A DNA stretch of 64,000 bases from Fodinicola acaciae (GCF_010993745.1 NZ_WOTN01000003.1:1364001-1428000), one strand, 5' to 3'. Shown: positions 51,101 through 59,087, counted from the stretch's first letter. The notes: a model not told the origin generated them from the sequence alone. A program made the numbers and translations.

Positions 51101-51402
51101 CGCACACGACGAAGTTCACGCTGACCGTGCAGGGTGGCTCGCCGACGCCGATTTCGGTGACAAACCCTGGTTTCCAGTTCACGCAGCACGGAAAAAGCGT
51201 CAGCCTGGCGATGCGGGCCAGCGGCGGTTCGGGTGCGTACACGTGGTCGGCGACCGGTCTGCCGCCGGGACTGTCGATCAACAGCGGCACCGGCGTGATC
51301 AGCGGAACGCCAACGACGACAGGAAACTACCAGCCGACGGTCACCGCGACCGACAGCGGCGGCGGAAAGGGGTCCACGAGTTTCGGTTGGTTCGTCTACT
51401 AA
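48139..51402 (+). CDS. Secreted sedolisin (S53) protease with a nested trypsin (S1) domain
   Basis: 1,087 residues from the ATG at 48139, 7 bases after GGAGG. Signal peptide (to about AAADA), a pro-kumamolisin activation domain (about 55-195), then the S53 catalytic domain with the Glu/Asp pair in QLEVTLDVEAV (E276, D280), the oxyanion Asp in SASGDWGAYG (D359) and the Ser in GGTSLSSPLWAG (S470). An Ig-like repeat follows. A second copy is interrupted after TTVKATAVSG by a complete trypsin domain: VVGGDPTTVEQYPF, GAAHCLL (H743), GHDVAVITLDRD (D787), GVCVGDSGSPF (S884). The Ig repeat then resumes at NIALTASGLPSG. A third Ig-like domain ends the protein. Acid-type and trypsin-type proteolysis are combined in one exported enzyme. 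Confidence 0.9.
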   Translation: MSRSLSRVGVAAVAACLAAASLSVCSAPAAADARVPLGTHGPALPRGATKNAALAADRTVDVAVALRPHDQAGLDRFVAAVTDPKSPSYRHYLTAAQYNDLFAPRQSDVDKVSTFLSGNGFRVTGVSANRQVVDARGTASQVRAAFGTTLRDYTGTDGKRFYANDSAPSVPASLAGVVRAVAGLTDLPAAHRASAPAGPAGPAGGYTPAQFRTAYSMKSLSSSYDGSGQTVGLIEFDAFKQSDIDAWTSYFKQPSVTPTVVAVDGGKPSPGSDQLEVTLDVEAVAATAPKARQIVYEAPNSDRAWVDEMARIASDNAITVLSGSWLNGEVCESDPIQASHDSYTQMAAQGITMLSASGDWGAYGCGYQGDNSTVQADFPPSDPLFTGVGGTQLRTSDSAGTYQSESCWNQGSTGNTRSGGGYSKIYDRPSWQPGSDAHRSVPDVALDADYGAGALSVYMNGGWQDVGGTSLSSPLWAGYVAMVNQKAKAAGKANVGAMNPTIYAVAQSSQYSSTFRDVTSGNNGTYNAGTGYDLCTGWGSPQGDNLADPLINGGGPAPANDFSIAADPSSVSVDPGKSVTSTIKTAVTKGDAQTVSLTASGLPSGVTASFNPTSVTAGQSSTLTLSAAASASPGNASVKVNGKTTDASHDATVALTVNGTGPGDFSLSVDPASATVTAGQSTGTTVKATAVSGARPSVVGGDPTTVEQYPFIISMRREGSAFPGQQSCTMTLMGPHTVLGAAHCLLEKPGEKWFIYGATNLNDEGFRANIKESWTDPDYTSWQTGHDVAVITLDRDVPVPAGISYPTVATDTSLNNPGTMGRAIGWGKTDANTYSDVLRTAEMPVAADSGCANQIDLRQYYRTDGSMLCVGYSDGHKGVCVGDSGSPFLVGNQIIGLFSWMSNACNTYGVYARVTTYANEIKAHLPGGGNPGGNIALTASGLPSGATASFDPSSVNAGGASKLTIATSSSTPAGTYDVTVTGKSGDFTHTTKFTLTVQGGSPTPISVTNPGFQFTQHGKSVSLAMRASGGSGAYTWSATGLPPGLSINSGTGVISGTPTTTGNYQPTVTATDSGGGKGSTSFGWFVY

Positions 51403-51561
51403 GGCCTGTCTCCATATTCCGGGGGGATGAGAGTCGAGATCCAAACGTCGTCTGCCGGTGCGGCGGGACCGCCAGGCGTGGCAGCGCCACGTCGGCGGTT
51501 TCGCCGTGCCGGCAGGCGGCGTTTGGGCCCGGCTATCGCCCCCGGAATATGGAGACAGGCC
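51403..51561. mobile_element. 159-bp MITE with IS5-type ends and CTAA target duplication
   Basis: GGCCTGTCTCCATATTCC plus GGGGG (23 bases) at 51403-51425 is repeated exactly in inverse at 51539-51561. The element is flanked by CTAA at 51399-51402 and 51562-51565, the 4-base YTAR target of IS5-group elements. No transposase is inside; the interior is GC-rich with a further imperfect hairpin. Inserted between the stop codons of two convergent genes. Confidence 0.85.
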
Positions 51562-51565
51562 CTAA

Positions 51566-52486
51566 TCAGTCCCAGTCCCAGGTGAGTCCGATGATGCCGG
51601 GTCCGGCGTCGGTGACCACCAGATGAGCGGTGTTGGACGCTCCGATCCAGAGCCGGCCACCGGTGCGGCGCGGAGCGTCCAACGCCGTCTGCCGGTATGG
51701 CACGCAGGACGCCGGCGCGGCGCCGGCGAACCCGACCTGCAGCAGAAACTGGCGGACCGGCCGGGTGAACCTGCGGTGGTAGTAGGTCAGCTCGTCGTCG
51801 CCCGGCGAATACGCCGTGACGTACTCGACGACCGCGCACTCGCCGGCCGACAGCCGCTGGTCGAAGAGCAGCTCGCTGACCGTCGCGCCGGCCGCGGTGT
51901 TGGTGCGTACGCGGCCGAGCCGGCAATAGCGTACGTCGGTGATCACCGGCAACACCGGCTCCTCGTTCCAGTGATAGACAACGCAGCGGTCGACGCGGTC
52001 GGCCAGTGCCTGCAGCACCAGCCGGGTACGCACCTCGGCGAGCTGCCGTTTTTCGTTGAGCTGCACGTGTTCGTGGATGTCGAGCTGGCGCAGCTGGCTG
52101 TCCGGCGGCGCGTCCAGCTCGGCCAGCAACCGGCTGTGCGCCGGCCACAACCGGCGCCGGTCGACGGTCCCCGGCTCGGCGTGGGCACCGCGCGACCGCG
52201 GCGGTCCGAGCCGCGACATCAGCGACGCGGCCGGCAGCTCGAGCACGTTTTCCAGCAGCCGTACGGCACGCAGCGACTCGGCGCGCTCAGGCCGGCTGCG
52301 ACCGTGCCGCCAGTAGCTCAGCGCCGCGCGGCTGACCGTCACCCCGTGCGCCGCGAGGTGCCGCTGGACCCGCTCCAGGCTGAGCCCGCGTACGTTCAGC
52401 GCGTGGTCGAGGACCTGCGCGAACGTGCCGGTCCGGAGCAGCTGGCGCAGCTCGCGGTCGGCGACGAGAGTCTGGTCACCCCTCAT
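51566..52486 (-). CDS. Helix-turn-helix regulator with large C-terminal domain
   Basis: 306 residues from the ATG at 52486; TAGTGT lies 5 bases upstream, which supports this start over the upstream GTG. An N-terminal XRE-like DNA-binding domain (LDHALNVRGLSLERVQRHLAAHGVTVSRAALSYWRHGRSRP) is followed by about 200 residues of beta-rich sequence (RCVVYHWNEEPVLPVITDVRYCRLG..ELTYYHRRFTRPVRQFLLQVGF). I do not know a family for the second part; similar two-domain proteins occur in actinomycetes. The stop directly abuts the MITE target site. Diverges from the pirin gene by 64 bases. Confidence 0.75.
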   Translation of the reverse strand: MRGDQTLVADRELRQLLRTGTFAQVLDHALNVRGLSLERVQRHLAAHGVTVSRAALSYWRHGRSRPERAESLRAVRLLENVLELPAASLMSRLGPPRSRGAHAEPGTVDRRRLWPAHSRLLAELDAPPDSQLRQLDIHEHVQLNEKRQLAEVRTRLVLQALADRVDRCVVYHWNEEPVLPVITDVRYCRLGRVRTNTAAGATVSELLFDQRLSAGECAVVEYVTAYSPGDDELTYYHRRFTRPVRQFLLQVGFAGAAPASCVPYRQTALDAPRRTGGRLWIGASNTAHLVVTDAGPGIIGLTWDWD

Positions 52487-52550
52487 CCGCGACACTATCT
52501 CCGACGATACGAGCACATGTCCAGACTCTTTGCCGCGATACGCTGAGGCG

Positions 52551-53528
52551 GTGAGCAATCTGGAGGCGGCTCCAGCGGCGACCAGGTGCGAGCCGGCGAG
52601 CGGACCAGGTCCGGTCGCCGAGCGGCATGACAGCCGAGAGGTGCCACTCGGTGGCGTCCGCGGCATGTCGGTCAGCCGTACGCTTCCGCTGCGCGGCCGG
52701 CCGACCGTCGGCGCGTGGTGTTTCCTCGACCAGTTCGGGCCGCAGCACACCGACATGCGCGTCCTCCCCCATCCGCACATCGGCCTGCAGACGGTGACCT
52801 GGCCGCTCGGCGGCCTGATCCGGCACCGCGACAGCCTCGGCAGCGATGTCGTGCTGCGGCCCGGCCAGCTCAACCTGATGACCAGCGGCCGCGGTGTCGT
52901 ACACTCCGAGTTTTCGTTGGAAGGTGCCGATCTCCTGCACGCGCTGCAGCTGTGGGTCGCGTTGCCGGTCGACCGCGCCGCCGGCGAGGCCGCCTTCGAG
53001 CGGCACACCGAGCTGCCGTCGTACGAGGCGACCGGCCTGCGCGCGACCGTGATCATCGGAGAGATCGCCGACGCGAAGTCGCCGGCGACCGCGTACACAC
53101 CGTTGCTCGGCGCGGAAATCCGGGTGGAGCCGGGCCGGCGCGCGACCATCCCGGCGCGCCGCGACTTCGAGCACGCTGCGCTGGTCATCGCCGGCGAGGC
53201 CACGATCGGCGGCGAGCGGCTCGACGCCGGTCCGCTGCTCTATCTCGGTACGGGCCGCGACGAGTTGGAGATCGCCAGCGCCGCCGGCGCGACGCTCGTG
53301 TTGCTCGGCGGCGAGCCGTTCGCCGACGAGTTGGTCATGTGGTGGAACTTCGTCGGCCGCAGCCATGAGGAGATCGCCGCAGCGCGCGACGACTGGGAAC
53401 GTGCCGATCGCGGCCGGTTTGGCCTGGTTGCCGGCCATGTTGTCGGCCATGTTGCCGGCCATGGCGCCGACCGCATTCCGGCGCCGCCGCTGCCGGCCGT
53501 ACGGTTGACGGCACGTAAACGCGGCTGA
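52551..53528 (+). CDS. Pirin family protein
   Basis: 325 residues from a GTG at 52551, preceded by TACGCT 6 bases upstream (leaderless). N-terminal cupin with the pirin metal motif: HPHIGLQTVTWPLGG and GRGVVHSEFSL supply three His and one Glu. The second cupin half is also present (GEATIGGERLDAGPLLYLG). Bacterial pirins include quercetin dioxygenases and redox-sensing regulators of metabolism. A C-terminal tail repeats GHVVGHVAGHGAD, an odd His/Gly-rich stretch not needed for the fold. Confidence 0.9.
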   Translation: MSNLEAAPAATRCEPASGPGPVAERHDSREVPLGGVRGMSVSRTLPLRGRPTVGAWCFLDQFGPQHTDMRVLPHPHIGLQTVTWPLGGLIRHRDSLGSDVVLRPGQLNLMTSGRGVVHSEFSLEGADLLHALQLWVALPVDRAAGEAAFERHTELPSYEATGLRATVIIGEIADAKSPATAYTPLLGAEIRVEPGRRATIPARRDFEHAALVIAGEATIGGERLDAGPLLYLGTGRDELEIASAAGATLVLLGGEPFADELVMWWNFVGRSHEEIAAARDDWERADRGRFGLVAGHVVGHVAGHGADRIPAPPLPAVRLTARKRG

Positions 53529-53602
53529 CGCGGACTTGCCCGCCGCGCTCTAAAGGACGAAGATTCGTGCGATAGAAGCAACGGCAGGAGGAAGGTAGCG
53601 CA

Positions 53603-54823
53603 ATGCCATCGGACAACTTCGTGATCGTCGGTGGCGGCCTGGCCGCCGCGAAGGCCGCGGAAGCCCTGCGAGAGCAGCAATTCGGCGGACCGATCGTGCT
53701 GATCGGCGACGAGCGCCACCGGCCGTACGAGCGGCCGCCGCTGTCCAAGGACCTCCTGCTGGGCAAGGCCGAGGCCGACAGCGTGTACGTACACGACGAA
53801 AGCTGGTATGGCGAGCACGAGGTCGACCTGCGGCTCGGCACCGCCGTCACGGCCGTCGACCGCGACGCGCACGAGGTGCGGCTCGACGACGGAAGCACCG
53901 TGGCATACCGAAAACTGCTGCTGGCCACCGGCGCCAGCCCACGCCGGCTGCCGGTGCCCGGCGCCGACGCGCAGGGCGTCCATCACCTGCGCAAGGTGGA
54001 GGATTCGCAACGTATCAAGGAAATGCTCGGGTCGGTGTCCCGGCTGGTCGTCATCGGCGCCGGCTGGATCGGCTTGGAGGTCACCGCGGCTGCGCGCGAG
54101 GCGAACGTCGCGGTCACCGTCGTCGAGCTCGAGGAGCTGCCGCTGCTGGCCGCGCTCGGCCGTGAGCTGGCCGAGGTGTTCACCAAGCTGCACCGCGAGC
54201 ACGACGTCGACTTCCGGTTCGGACAGCAGGCCACCGAGATCAGCGTGACCGACGGCAGGGCCTCCGGGGTCGTGCTGGCCGACGGTACGCGCATGGAGGC
54301 CGACGCCGTACTGGTGTCGATCGGTGCCGCGCCGAACACGGATCTGGCCGCACAGGCCGGTTTGACGGTCGACAACGGCATCGTCGTCGACGCGGCGCTG
54401 CAGAGCAGCGACCCGGACATCGTCGCCGCCGGTGACGTGGCCAACGCCTTCCATCCGGTGCTCAAGCGACAGATTCGCGTGGAACACTGGCAAAACGCGA
54501 TCAGCCAGCCGGTCGTCGCGGCCACCACGATGCTCGGCAAGCCGGCCAGCTATGACGAGTTGCCGTACTTCTACACCGACCAGTACGACCTCGGCATGGA
54601 ATACCTCGGCGACCCGACCGGCTATGACAGGGTCGTCTTCCGCGGCGATGTCGACGGCCGCGAGTTCATCGCCTTCTGGACCAAGGAAAACCGCGTGCTC
54701 GCCGGCATGAACGTCAACGTCTGGGATGTCGGCGACCCGATCAAGGCCCTTATCCTGAGCGGGAAAGCCGTCGACCCGGCGGCGCTCGCCGATCCTGACA
54801 AGGCACTGGAGTCACTGGTCTAG
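53603..54823 (+). CDS. FAD-dependent ferredoxin/rubredoxin reductase-type oxidoreductase
   Basis: 406 residues from the ATG at 53603, with AGGAGGAAGG upstream. FAD motif FVIVGGGLAAAKAAEALRE, RPPLSKDLLLG, ATGASPRRLPVPG, NAD motif RLVVIGAGWIGLEVTAAARE, and DPDIVAAGDVANAF for the FAD ribityl. The C-terminal reductase domain contains VEHWQNAISQPVVAATTMLG. Enzymes of this type pass electrons from NADH to ferredoxins for P450s and oxygenases, though no such partner lies nearby. Confidence 0.92.
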   Translation: MPSDNFVIVGGGLAAAKAAEALREQQFGGPIVLIGDERHRPYERPPLSKDLLLGKAEADSVYVHDESWYGEHEVDLRLGTAVTAVDRDAHEVRLDDGSTVAYRKLLLATGASPRRLPVPGADAQGVHHLRKVEDSQRIKEMLGSVSRLVVIGAGWIGLEVTAAAREANVAVTVVELEELPLLAALGRELAEVFTKLHREHDVDFRFGQQATEISVTDGRASGVVLADGTRMEADAVLVSIGAAPNTDLAAQAGLTVDNGIVVDAALQSSDPDIVAAGDVANAFHPVLKRQIRVEHWQNAISQPVVAATTMLGKPASYDELPYFYTDQYDLGMEYLGDPTGYDRVVFRGDVDGREFIAFWTKENRVLAGMNVNVWDVGDPIKALILSGKAVDPAALADPDKALESLV

Positions 54824-54860
54824 CGCGCGGCTCGTCCCGCGGCACCTGCCGACGGTGCGT

Positions 54861-54918
54861 CGAGTGTGGGCAAATCCCGGTAAAATCGGTCTTGCGATGC
54901 GAGATATTCCCACACTCG
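54861..54918. terminator. Wide-loop hairpin between convergent genes
   Basis: CGAGTGTGGG (54861-54870) pairs with CCCACACTCG (54909-54918). The loop of 38 bases is relatively AT-rich. It lies between the reductase stop at 54823 and the MocR stop at 54944. The repeated YCGAGTGTGGG motif could instead be a protein-binding pair. Confidence 0.5.
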
Positions 54919-54943
54919 ATGTGCCGAGGTGCGGAGCTACGCG

Positions 54944-56344
54944 CTAGCGGCCGGCGTACGCGCGCCAGGCTTCGGCCAGGCGGGGGATCGCGGCCCGCAG
55001 GCGATCCGGCGGATGTGCGTAGCAGAGCCGGACCCGGTCCGCGTACGTGTTGTTCGGCGACGACAGCCAGCCCGGCGCGACCGGTACGCCGAACCGCCTG
55101 GCCACCGCGGCGAAACCGGCCCCGTCGCCGGTCGGCAGCGTGATCCACAGCAGATAGCCGCCGTCCGGCCGCCGCCACCGCCACTCCGGCAGGTGTGCGC
55201 GCAGCAGCGTCTCGACGCAGTCCAGTGACTCCAGCAGCCGCGCGCGCCGCCGCAGCTTGGCCGCGGGCAGGCCGTCGATGAGCCGCAGCGCGATGAGCTG
55301 CGACACCACCGACGTGCCGAGATCGGCCGCCTTCTTCGTCATCTCCACCGCCGGCAGCGAGCCGCGGATCCAGCCGATCCGCAGGCCCGGCCAGGCGAGC
55401 TTGCTCACCGATCCGATCGTCAGGATCGGCGCGTCCACGGCGAAACTCGCGAGCACCGGCGGCTCGTCCTCGAAAGCCAGACCGGCAAGCGTCGTGTCGT
55501 CGATCAGCGGCACCCCGTACGCACCGGCGACCTCGGCCACAGACTCACGCACCGCGACCGGCAGCACCGAGCCGGTCGGGCTGTGGCAGGTCGGGATCAG
55601 ATACGCCAGCCGCAGCCGCTGTTTTCTCAGCGCGTACGCCAAAATCTCGCCGTCGATGGCGGGACCGGCGGCCAACGGTACGGACATCAGACCCGCGGCG
55701 GCAAACGCGTCCAACGCACCGGGATAGGTTGGATTTTGCACGCCGGCAAGGCCTCCTGGCTCGGCCACCGCCGCGGCGACGATGTGAAGCGCCTGCTGCG
55801 CACCGCCGGTGACGACGATCTGCTCGGCGGTCGTCGGCAGGCCTTGATCGCGGTACGTCGAGGCGATCGCGTCACGCAGGTCGGCCAGGCCAAGCGGCTC
55901 GTATCCGCGCGTCGCCGTCGCCGCGCGCAGGTCCGGCAGCCAGTCGCCGTCGCCGATCAGCTCGGCCGCCTCCGGATCGGCGCAGCCGGCGCCGGACTCG
56001 AAGTCGCACAGCGCCTGCGGACTGCCGGCCGGCTCGCGCTGGTACGGCGGCCCCGGCGGATCCGGCCGTGCGACCGGCACCGACTCGGCGACCCAGGTGC
56101 CGGCGCCCTGCCGGCTGGCGATCACACCCTCCTGCCGCAGCTCCGCGTACGCGTTGACCACGGTCGTCCGGCTGACGCCGAGCGCGGTGGCCAGCGCCCG
56201 CTCGGTCGGCAGCTTGCTTCCGGCGGCCAGCCGGCCCGCGTGCACCTGCGTCGCGAGCGACCGCGCCAGCCGGAGATACGCCGGGCCGCGACCGCTCTGC
56301 CAGCCGGCAAGCAGCGCGATCGCGGTGTCCACATCGCGGTTCAT
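54944..56344 (-). CDS. MocR-type regulator (GntR helix-turn-helix fused to aminotransferase domain)
   Basis: 466 residues. The N-terminal winged helix is RSLATQVHAGRLAAGSKLPTERALATALGVSRTTVVNAYAELRQEGVIASRQGAGTWV. After a linker the fold-type I aminotransferase domain follows, with VVTGGAQQALHIV, NPTYPGALDAF, YLIPTCHSPTGSVLP and the PLP lysine in TIGSVSKLAWPGLRIGW. MocR proteins sense amino compounds with PLP and usually control a divergent gene. Here that is the GNAT acetyltransferase 67 bases away. Confidence 0.92.
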   Translation of the reverse strand: MNRDVDTAIALLAGWQSGRGPAYLRLARSLATQVHAGRLAAGSKLPTERALATALGVSRTTVVNAYAELRQEGVIASRQGAGTWVAESVPVARPDPPGPPYQREPAGSPQALCDFESGAGCADPEAAELIGDGDWLPDLRAATATRGYEPLGLADLRDAIASTYRDQGLPTTAEQIVVTGGAQQALHIVAAAVAEPGGLAGVQNPTYPGALDAFAAAGLMSVPLAAGPAIDGEILAYALRKQRLRLAYLIPTCHSPTGSVLPVAVRESVAEVAGAYGVPLIDDTTLAGLAFEDEPPVLASFAVDAPILTIGSVSKLAWPGLRIGWIRGSLPAVEMTKKAADLGTSVVSQLIALRLIDGLPAAKLRRRARLLESLDCVETLLRAHLPEWRWRRPDGGYLLWITLPTGDGAGFAAVARRFGVPVAPGWLSSPNNTYADRVRLCYAHPPDRLRAAIPRLAEAWRAYAGR

Positions 56345-56411
56345 TGGCTATGGATCCCTCGGCCATCGCTCGATATTGGTATTCACAGGACAGTCCAAAG
56401 GAGAATCTATC

Positions 56412-56864
56412 GTGGAGATCCGCCCAGCCACCACCGCGGACGCCGGCGCGCTCGGCGAGCTGGTGATCCTGATGTACGAGTCGATGGGCTTCGACGTGAC
56501 CGACCCGGCTGCCGACTGGATGGTGGCACTGCCGCGCTGGTACGAGCGGCGGCTGGCCGACGGCTCGATCGCCGCGTTCGTCGCCGAGCAGGACGGCCGA
56601 GTCATCGGCGGCTGCACCGTGTGGATCCTCGCCAGCCTGCCGCGCGAAGGCAGCCCGGACGGCCGGCGCGGCTATGTGGCCGGCATGTCCGTACGACCGG
56701 AGTGGCGTTCGCGCGGCATCGCGCGCCGACTGCTCACCGCCGGCCTCGACTGGCTGCGCGCTGCCGGCGCCGACTTCGCCGAGCTGCACGCCACCAAGCT
56801 CGGGCAGCCGTTGTACGAGTCGGTCGGCTTCGAAGAGACGCCAGCCTTCCGTCTGCGTCTTTAG
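56412..56864 (+). CDS. GNAT-family N-acetyltransferase
   Basis: 150 residues from a GTG at 56412, 8 bases after AAAGGAG. GNAT fold: EIRPATTADAGALGELV, FVAEQDGRVIGGCTV, the acetyl-CoA loop VRPEWRSRGIARRLLTAGLDW and ELHATKLGQPLYESVGFEE. It acetylates an unknown amine. The divergent MocR regulator suggests control by an amine or amino acid that may be the substrate. The stop TAG is part of a TTAG followed by an IS5-like terminal motif. Confidence 0.9.
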   Translation: MEIRPATTADAGALGELVILMYESMGFDVTDPAADWMVALPRWYERRLADGSIAAFVAEQDGRVIGGCTVWILASLPREGSPDGRRGYVAGMSVRPEWRSRGIARRLLTAGLDWLRAAGADFAELHATKLGQPLYESVGFEETPAFRLRL

Positions 56865-56891
56865 GGTCTGTTTCGAAGTCCCCAACAGTCT
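56865..56891. other. 27-bp convergent gap beginning with an IS5-like terminal motif
   Basis: After the GNAT stop (within TTAG) the gap starts GGTCTGTTTCGAAG and ends before CTAA, which holds the stop of the MFS gene. GGTCTGTTTC resembles the GGCCTGTCTC ends at 6434 and 51403. A small CTGTT/AACAG stem is possible. It could be a minimal remnant or only a terminator. Confidence 0.35.
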
Positions 56892-58049
56892 CTAAGGCTC
56901 GCGAAGGCCCAGGGCCGCGACGAACGCGACCACCGGCATGACGAACAGTGTCGACAGCGCCAGCTCCAGTCCGCCGGCGTCGGCGATCACGCCGACCACC
57001 GGCACGGCCAGGCCGCCGATGCTGACCGCCAGGCCGAGCGTCACGCCGCTGGCGGTGCCGTGCCGGCCCGGCAGATAGTCCTGGCCGAGCGTGACGTGCA
57101 GTGAGAACGGCAGATAGATCGCCAACGCGGTCAGCGCGATGAAGCCATACATCAACGGACCGCCGACCAGCACCATGCCGACCAGGCTCGGGATGGTGAC
57201 CGCGTAGCCGATCCGGACCGTACGCACCCGTCCCCACCGGCCGGAGACCCAGCCGCCGAGCAACGTGCCGCACGCGCCGAAACCGTAGAAGACGGCGAGC
57301 GCGACATCGCCGCCGACCGCGCCGACGCCGAGCCGCTTTTGCACGTACAAAGCCAAAAACGTGCCGAGGCCGAAGGTCACGACCGAGCGGGCGACGATCG
57401 CGAGCGTCAGCTTGCCAAAGCTCCACCAGTCGTCCGCCCCGGCCGCGACTCTGGCGCCGCTGACGGTCGCCGTGCCGAGCCGGCGGATCAGGATCCACGT
57501 GACGAAGGCGAAAACCAGCGCTGGTACGAGCAGCGGCAACGTACCGGTGACACCCAGGGTTTCCAACAGTGGCGCCACCGCCACCGGCGCCAACGCGAAA
57601 CCGACGTTGCCGCCAAGGGAAAACCACCCCATGCCGGTGTGATGGCTGTCCCGGCTGGCGACCCTGGCCAGCCGCGCGGCGCCCGGATGGTACGCGGCGA
57701 CGCCGAGGCCGGACAGCGCGATCGCCAGCCAGGTGACCCAGTATTGCGAGCTGAGGCCGGACAGTCCGATGCCGACTCCGGCGACACTCATGCCGACCGG
57801 CACCAGCCAGGCCATCGGCCACCGGTCGACCAGCGCGCCGAAAAGCGGCTGCGCGACCGACGACAGCAGCGTCGCGGCCAGGGTGATGCCACTGGCCGCC
57901 GCATAGTTCCAGTGGTGCGCCGCGACGAAAAACGGAATGAGGGCCGGCACCGCGCCCTGGTAGAAGTCGTCGACCGCGTGACCGATCGCGAGCAGCGCGA
58001 CGGCCGGGCCGTGCGCTTTCTGTTTCTGGATCGCCGGAGCCACTGTCAC
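56892..58049 (-). CDS. MFS transporter, fosmidomycin-resistance (Fsr)-like
   Basis: 385 residues, twelve transmembrane helices; the start is the GTG at 58049 (VTVAPAIQKQKAHGP), as the longer frame has no protein-like sequence. GHAVDDFYQGAVPALIPFF at the first helix and LGVAAYHPGAARLA further on match Fsr-type exporters. LPGRHGTASGVTLGLAVSIGG lies in the second half. Fsr proteins expel fosmidomycin and other small drugs; here the substrate is unknown. Convergent with the GNAT gene, 27 bases apart. Confidence 0.87.
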   Translation of the reverse strand: MTVAPAIQKQKAHGPAVALLAIGHAVDDFYQGAVPALIPFFVAAHHWNYAAASGITLAATLLSSVAQPLFGALVDRWPMAWLVPVGMSVAGVGIGLSGLSSQYWVTWLAIALSGLGVAAYHPGAARLARVASRDSHHTGMGWFSLGGNVGFALAPVAVAPLLETLGVTGTLPLLVPALVFAFVTWILIRRLGTATVSGARVAAGADDWWSFGKLTLAIVARSVVTFGLGTFLALYVQKRLGVGAVGGDVALAVFYGFGACGTLLGGWVSGRWGRVRTVRIGYAVTIPSLVGMVLVGGPLMYGFIALTALAIYLPFSLHVTLGQDYLPGRHGTASGVTLGLAVSIGGLAVPVVGVIADAGGLELALSTLFVMPVVAFVAALGLREP

Positions 58050-58187
58050 ACCATCAGTCTTGGCGACAGCGGGCCGGACGCTTAGCGGTTGTCGGCCGTC
58101 CCATACCGATTGTCCGCCAACGGTCACTTTTAGCGTTCCAATAGAATTGCGTACGCAGTTTTCGACTTCCGAAACGGAGAGCGTCTT

Positions 58188-59087
58188 TTGAAGCGCATAC
58201 TTGTCGCGGCCGTGTCGGCCGCGCTGCTGGCACTGGCCGTGAACGCGCCAGCACCGGCCGCCGCGAACACCGCGAGATCGAAGGTGACCATTCCCGCCGA
58301 CATGCAGGCCAGCTATCTGCTGTTCGACCGCCGCACCGACCGTACGGTCGTCAGCCACGACGCCGACAAACAATATCGGTCGGCGTCGGTGGTGAAGATC
58401 CTGCTCGCGCTGGACTACCTGTATCTCAAGGGATCGCTGGAAAACGTCCCGGCCGGCGACCTGGCGCGGCTGCGGTCGATGCTGCGCTCCAGCGACGACG
58501 CGGCGGCGAAGTACTTCTATCGCGGCGACGGCTACGAGGCGACCATCAACCGGATGGTCGCCAAGCTCGGCCTGCGGCACACCGAGCCGCCGCCGCTGCC
58601 GGAATGGCGCAACTACTGGGGCTACACCGCGCTCAGCGCGTCGGACATCCTGCGTACGTACCAGTATCTGCTCAACGACACGTCCGATCCGTTCGGCGCC
58701 TTCATCCTCGACAACCTCGGCCAGTCGACCCGCTGCGCCAAGGACGGCAGCGACCAGTATTTCGGCATCCCCAGCGCCGTACCAGCGCCGTTCCGGATCA
58801 AGCAGGGCTGGTCGGCTTTCGGTGACGTGATCCCGACGCCAGCCTGTCCCGGCACGCCACCGCAGACGCGCAAGGCGCAGATCGACTCCGGTGAGGAGGC
58901 GCCCAACCCGGCCGCGGCGCCGAGCAGCGTCGACCTGACCAGCCACCTGCTGCACACCACCGGCCTGGTCGACCACGACAGCAGGATCCTGATCGTGCTG
59001 AGCCTCTATCCGACCACGATCGACTGGGACCACGCGGCCGCCAAGATCACCGACGTGACGCGCCAGGTGTACGCCGCCGGCTGCTGA
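58188..59087 (+). CDS. Secreted class A beta-lactamase-like serine hydrolase
   Basis: 299 residues from a TTG at 58188, with GGAG 8 bases upstream. A signal peptide ends near APAAANTA. The active-site tetrad SVVK is at S67-K70 (YRSASVVKILLALDYLY). SSDDAAAK corresponds to the SDN element, and KQGWSAFG probably replaces KTG. The missing KTG and shortened sequence argue against true beta-lactamase activity; similar actinobacterial proteins are uncharacterised and may act on cell-wall peptides. Its stop and that of ribA are adjacent without a gap. Confidence 0.8.
   Translation: MKRILVAAVSAALLALAVNAPAPAAANTARSKVTIPADMQASYLLFDRRTDRTVVSHDADKQYRSASVVKILLALDYLYLKGSLENVPAGDLARLRSMLRSSDDAAAKYFYRGDGYEATINRMVAKLGLRHTEPPPLPEWRNYWGYTALSASDILRTYQYLLNDTSDPFGAFILDNLGQSTRCAKDGSDQYFGIPSAVPAPFRIKQGWSAFGDVIPTPACPGTPPQTRKAQIDSGEEAPNPAAAPSSVDLTSHLLHTTGLVDHDSRILIVLSLYPTTIDWDHAAAKITDVTRQVYAAGC

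Noticed and set aside
58188-59087. True beta-lactamase resistance gene
   Set aside because: SxxK is present but the KTG motif reads KQG and the protein diverges elsewhere; called only beta-lactamase-like.
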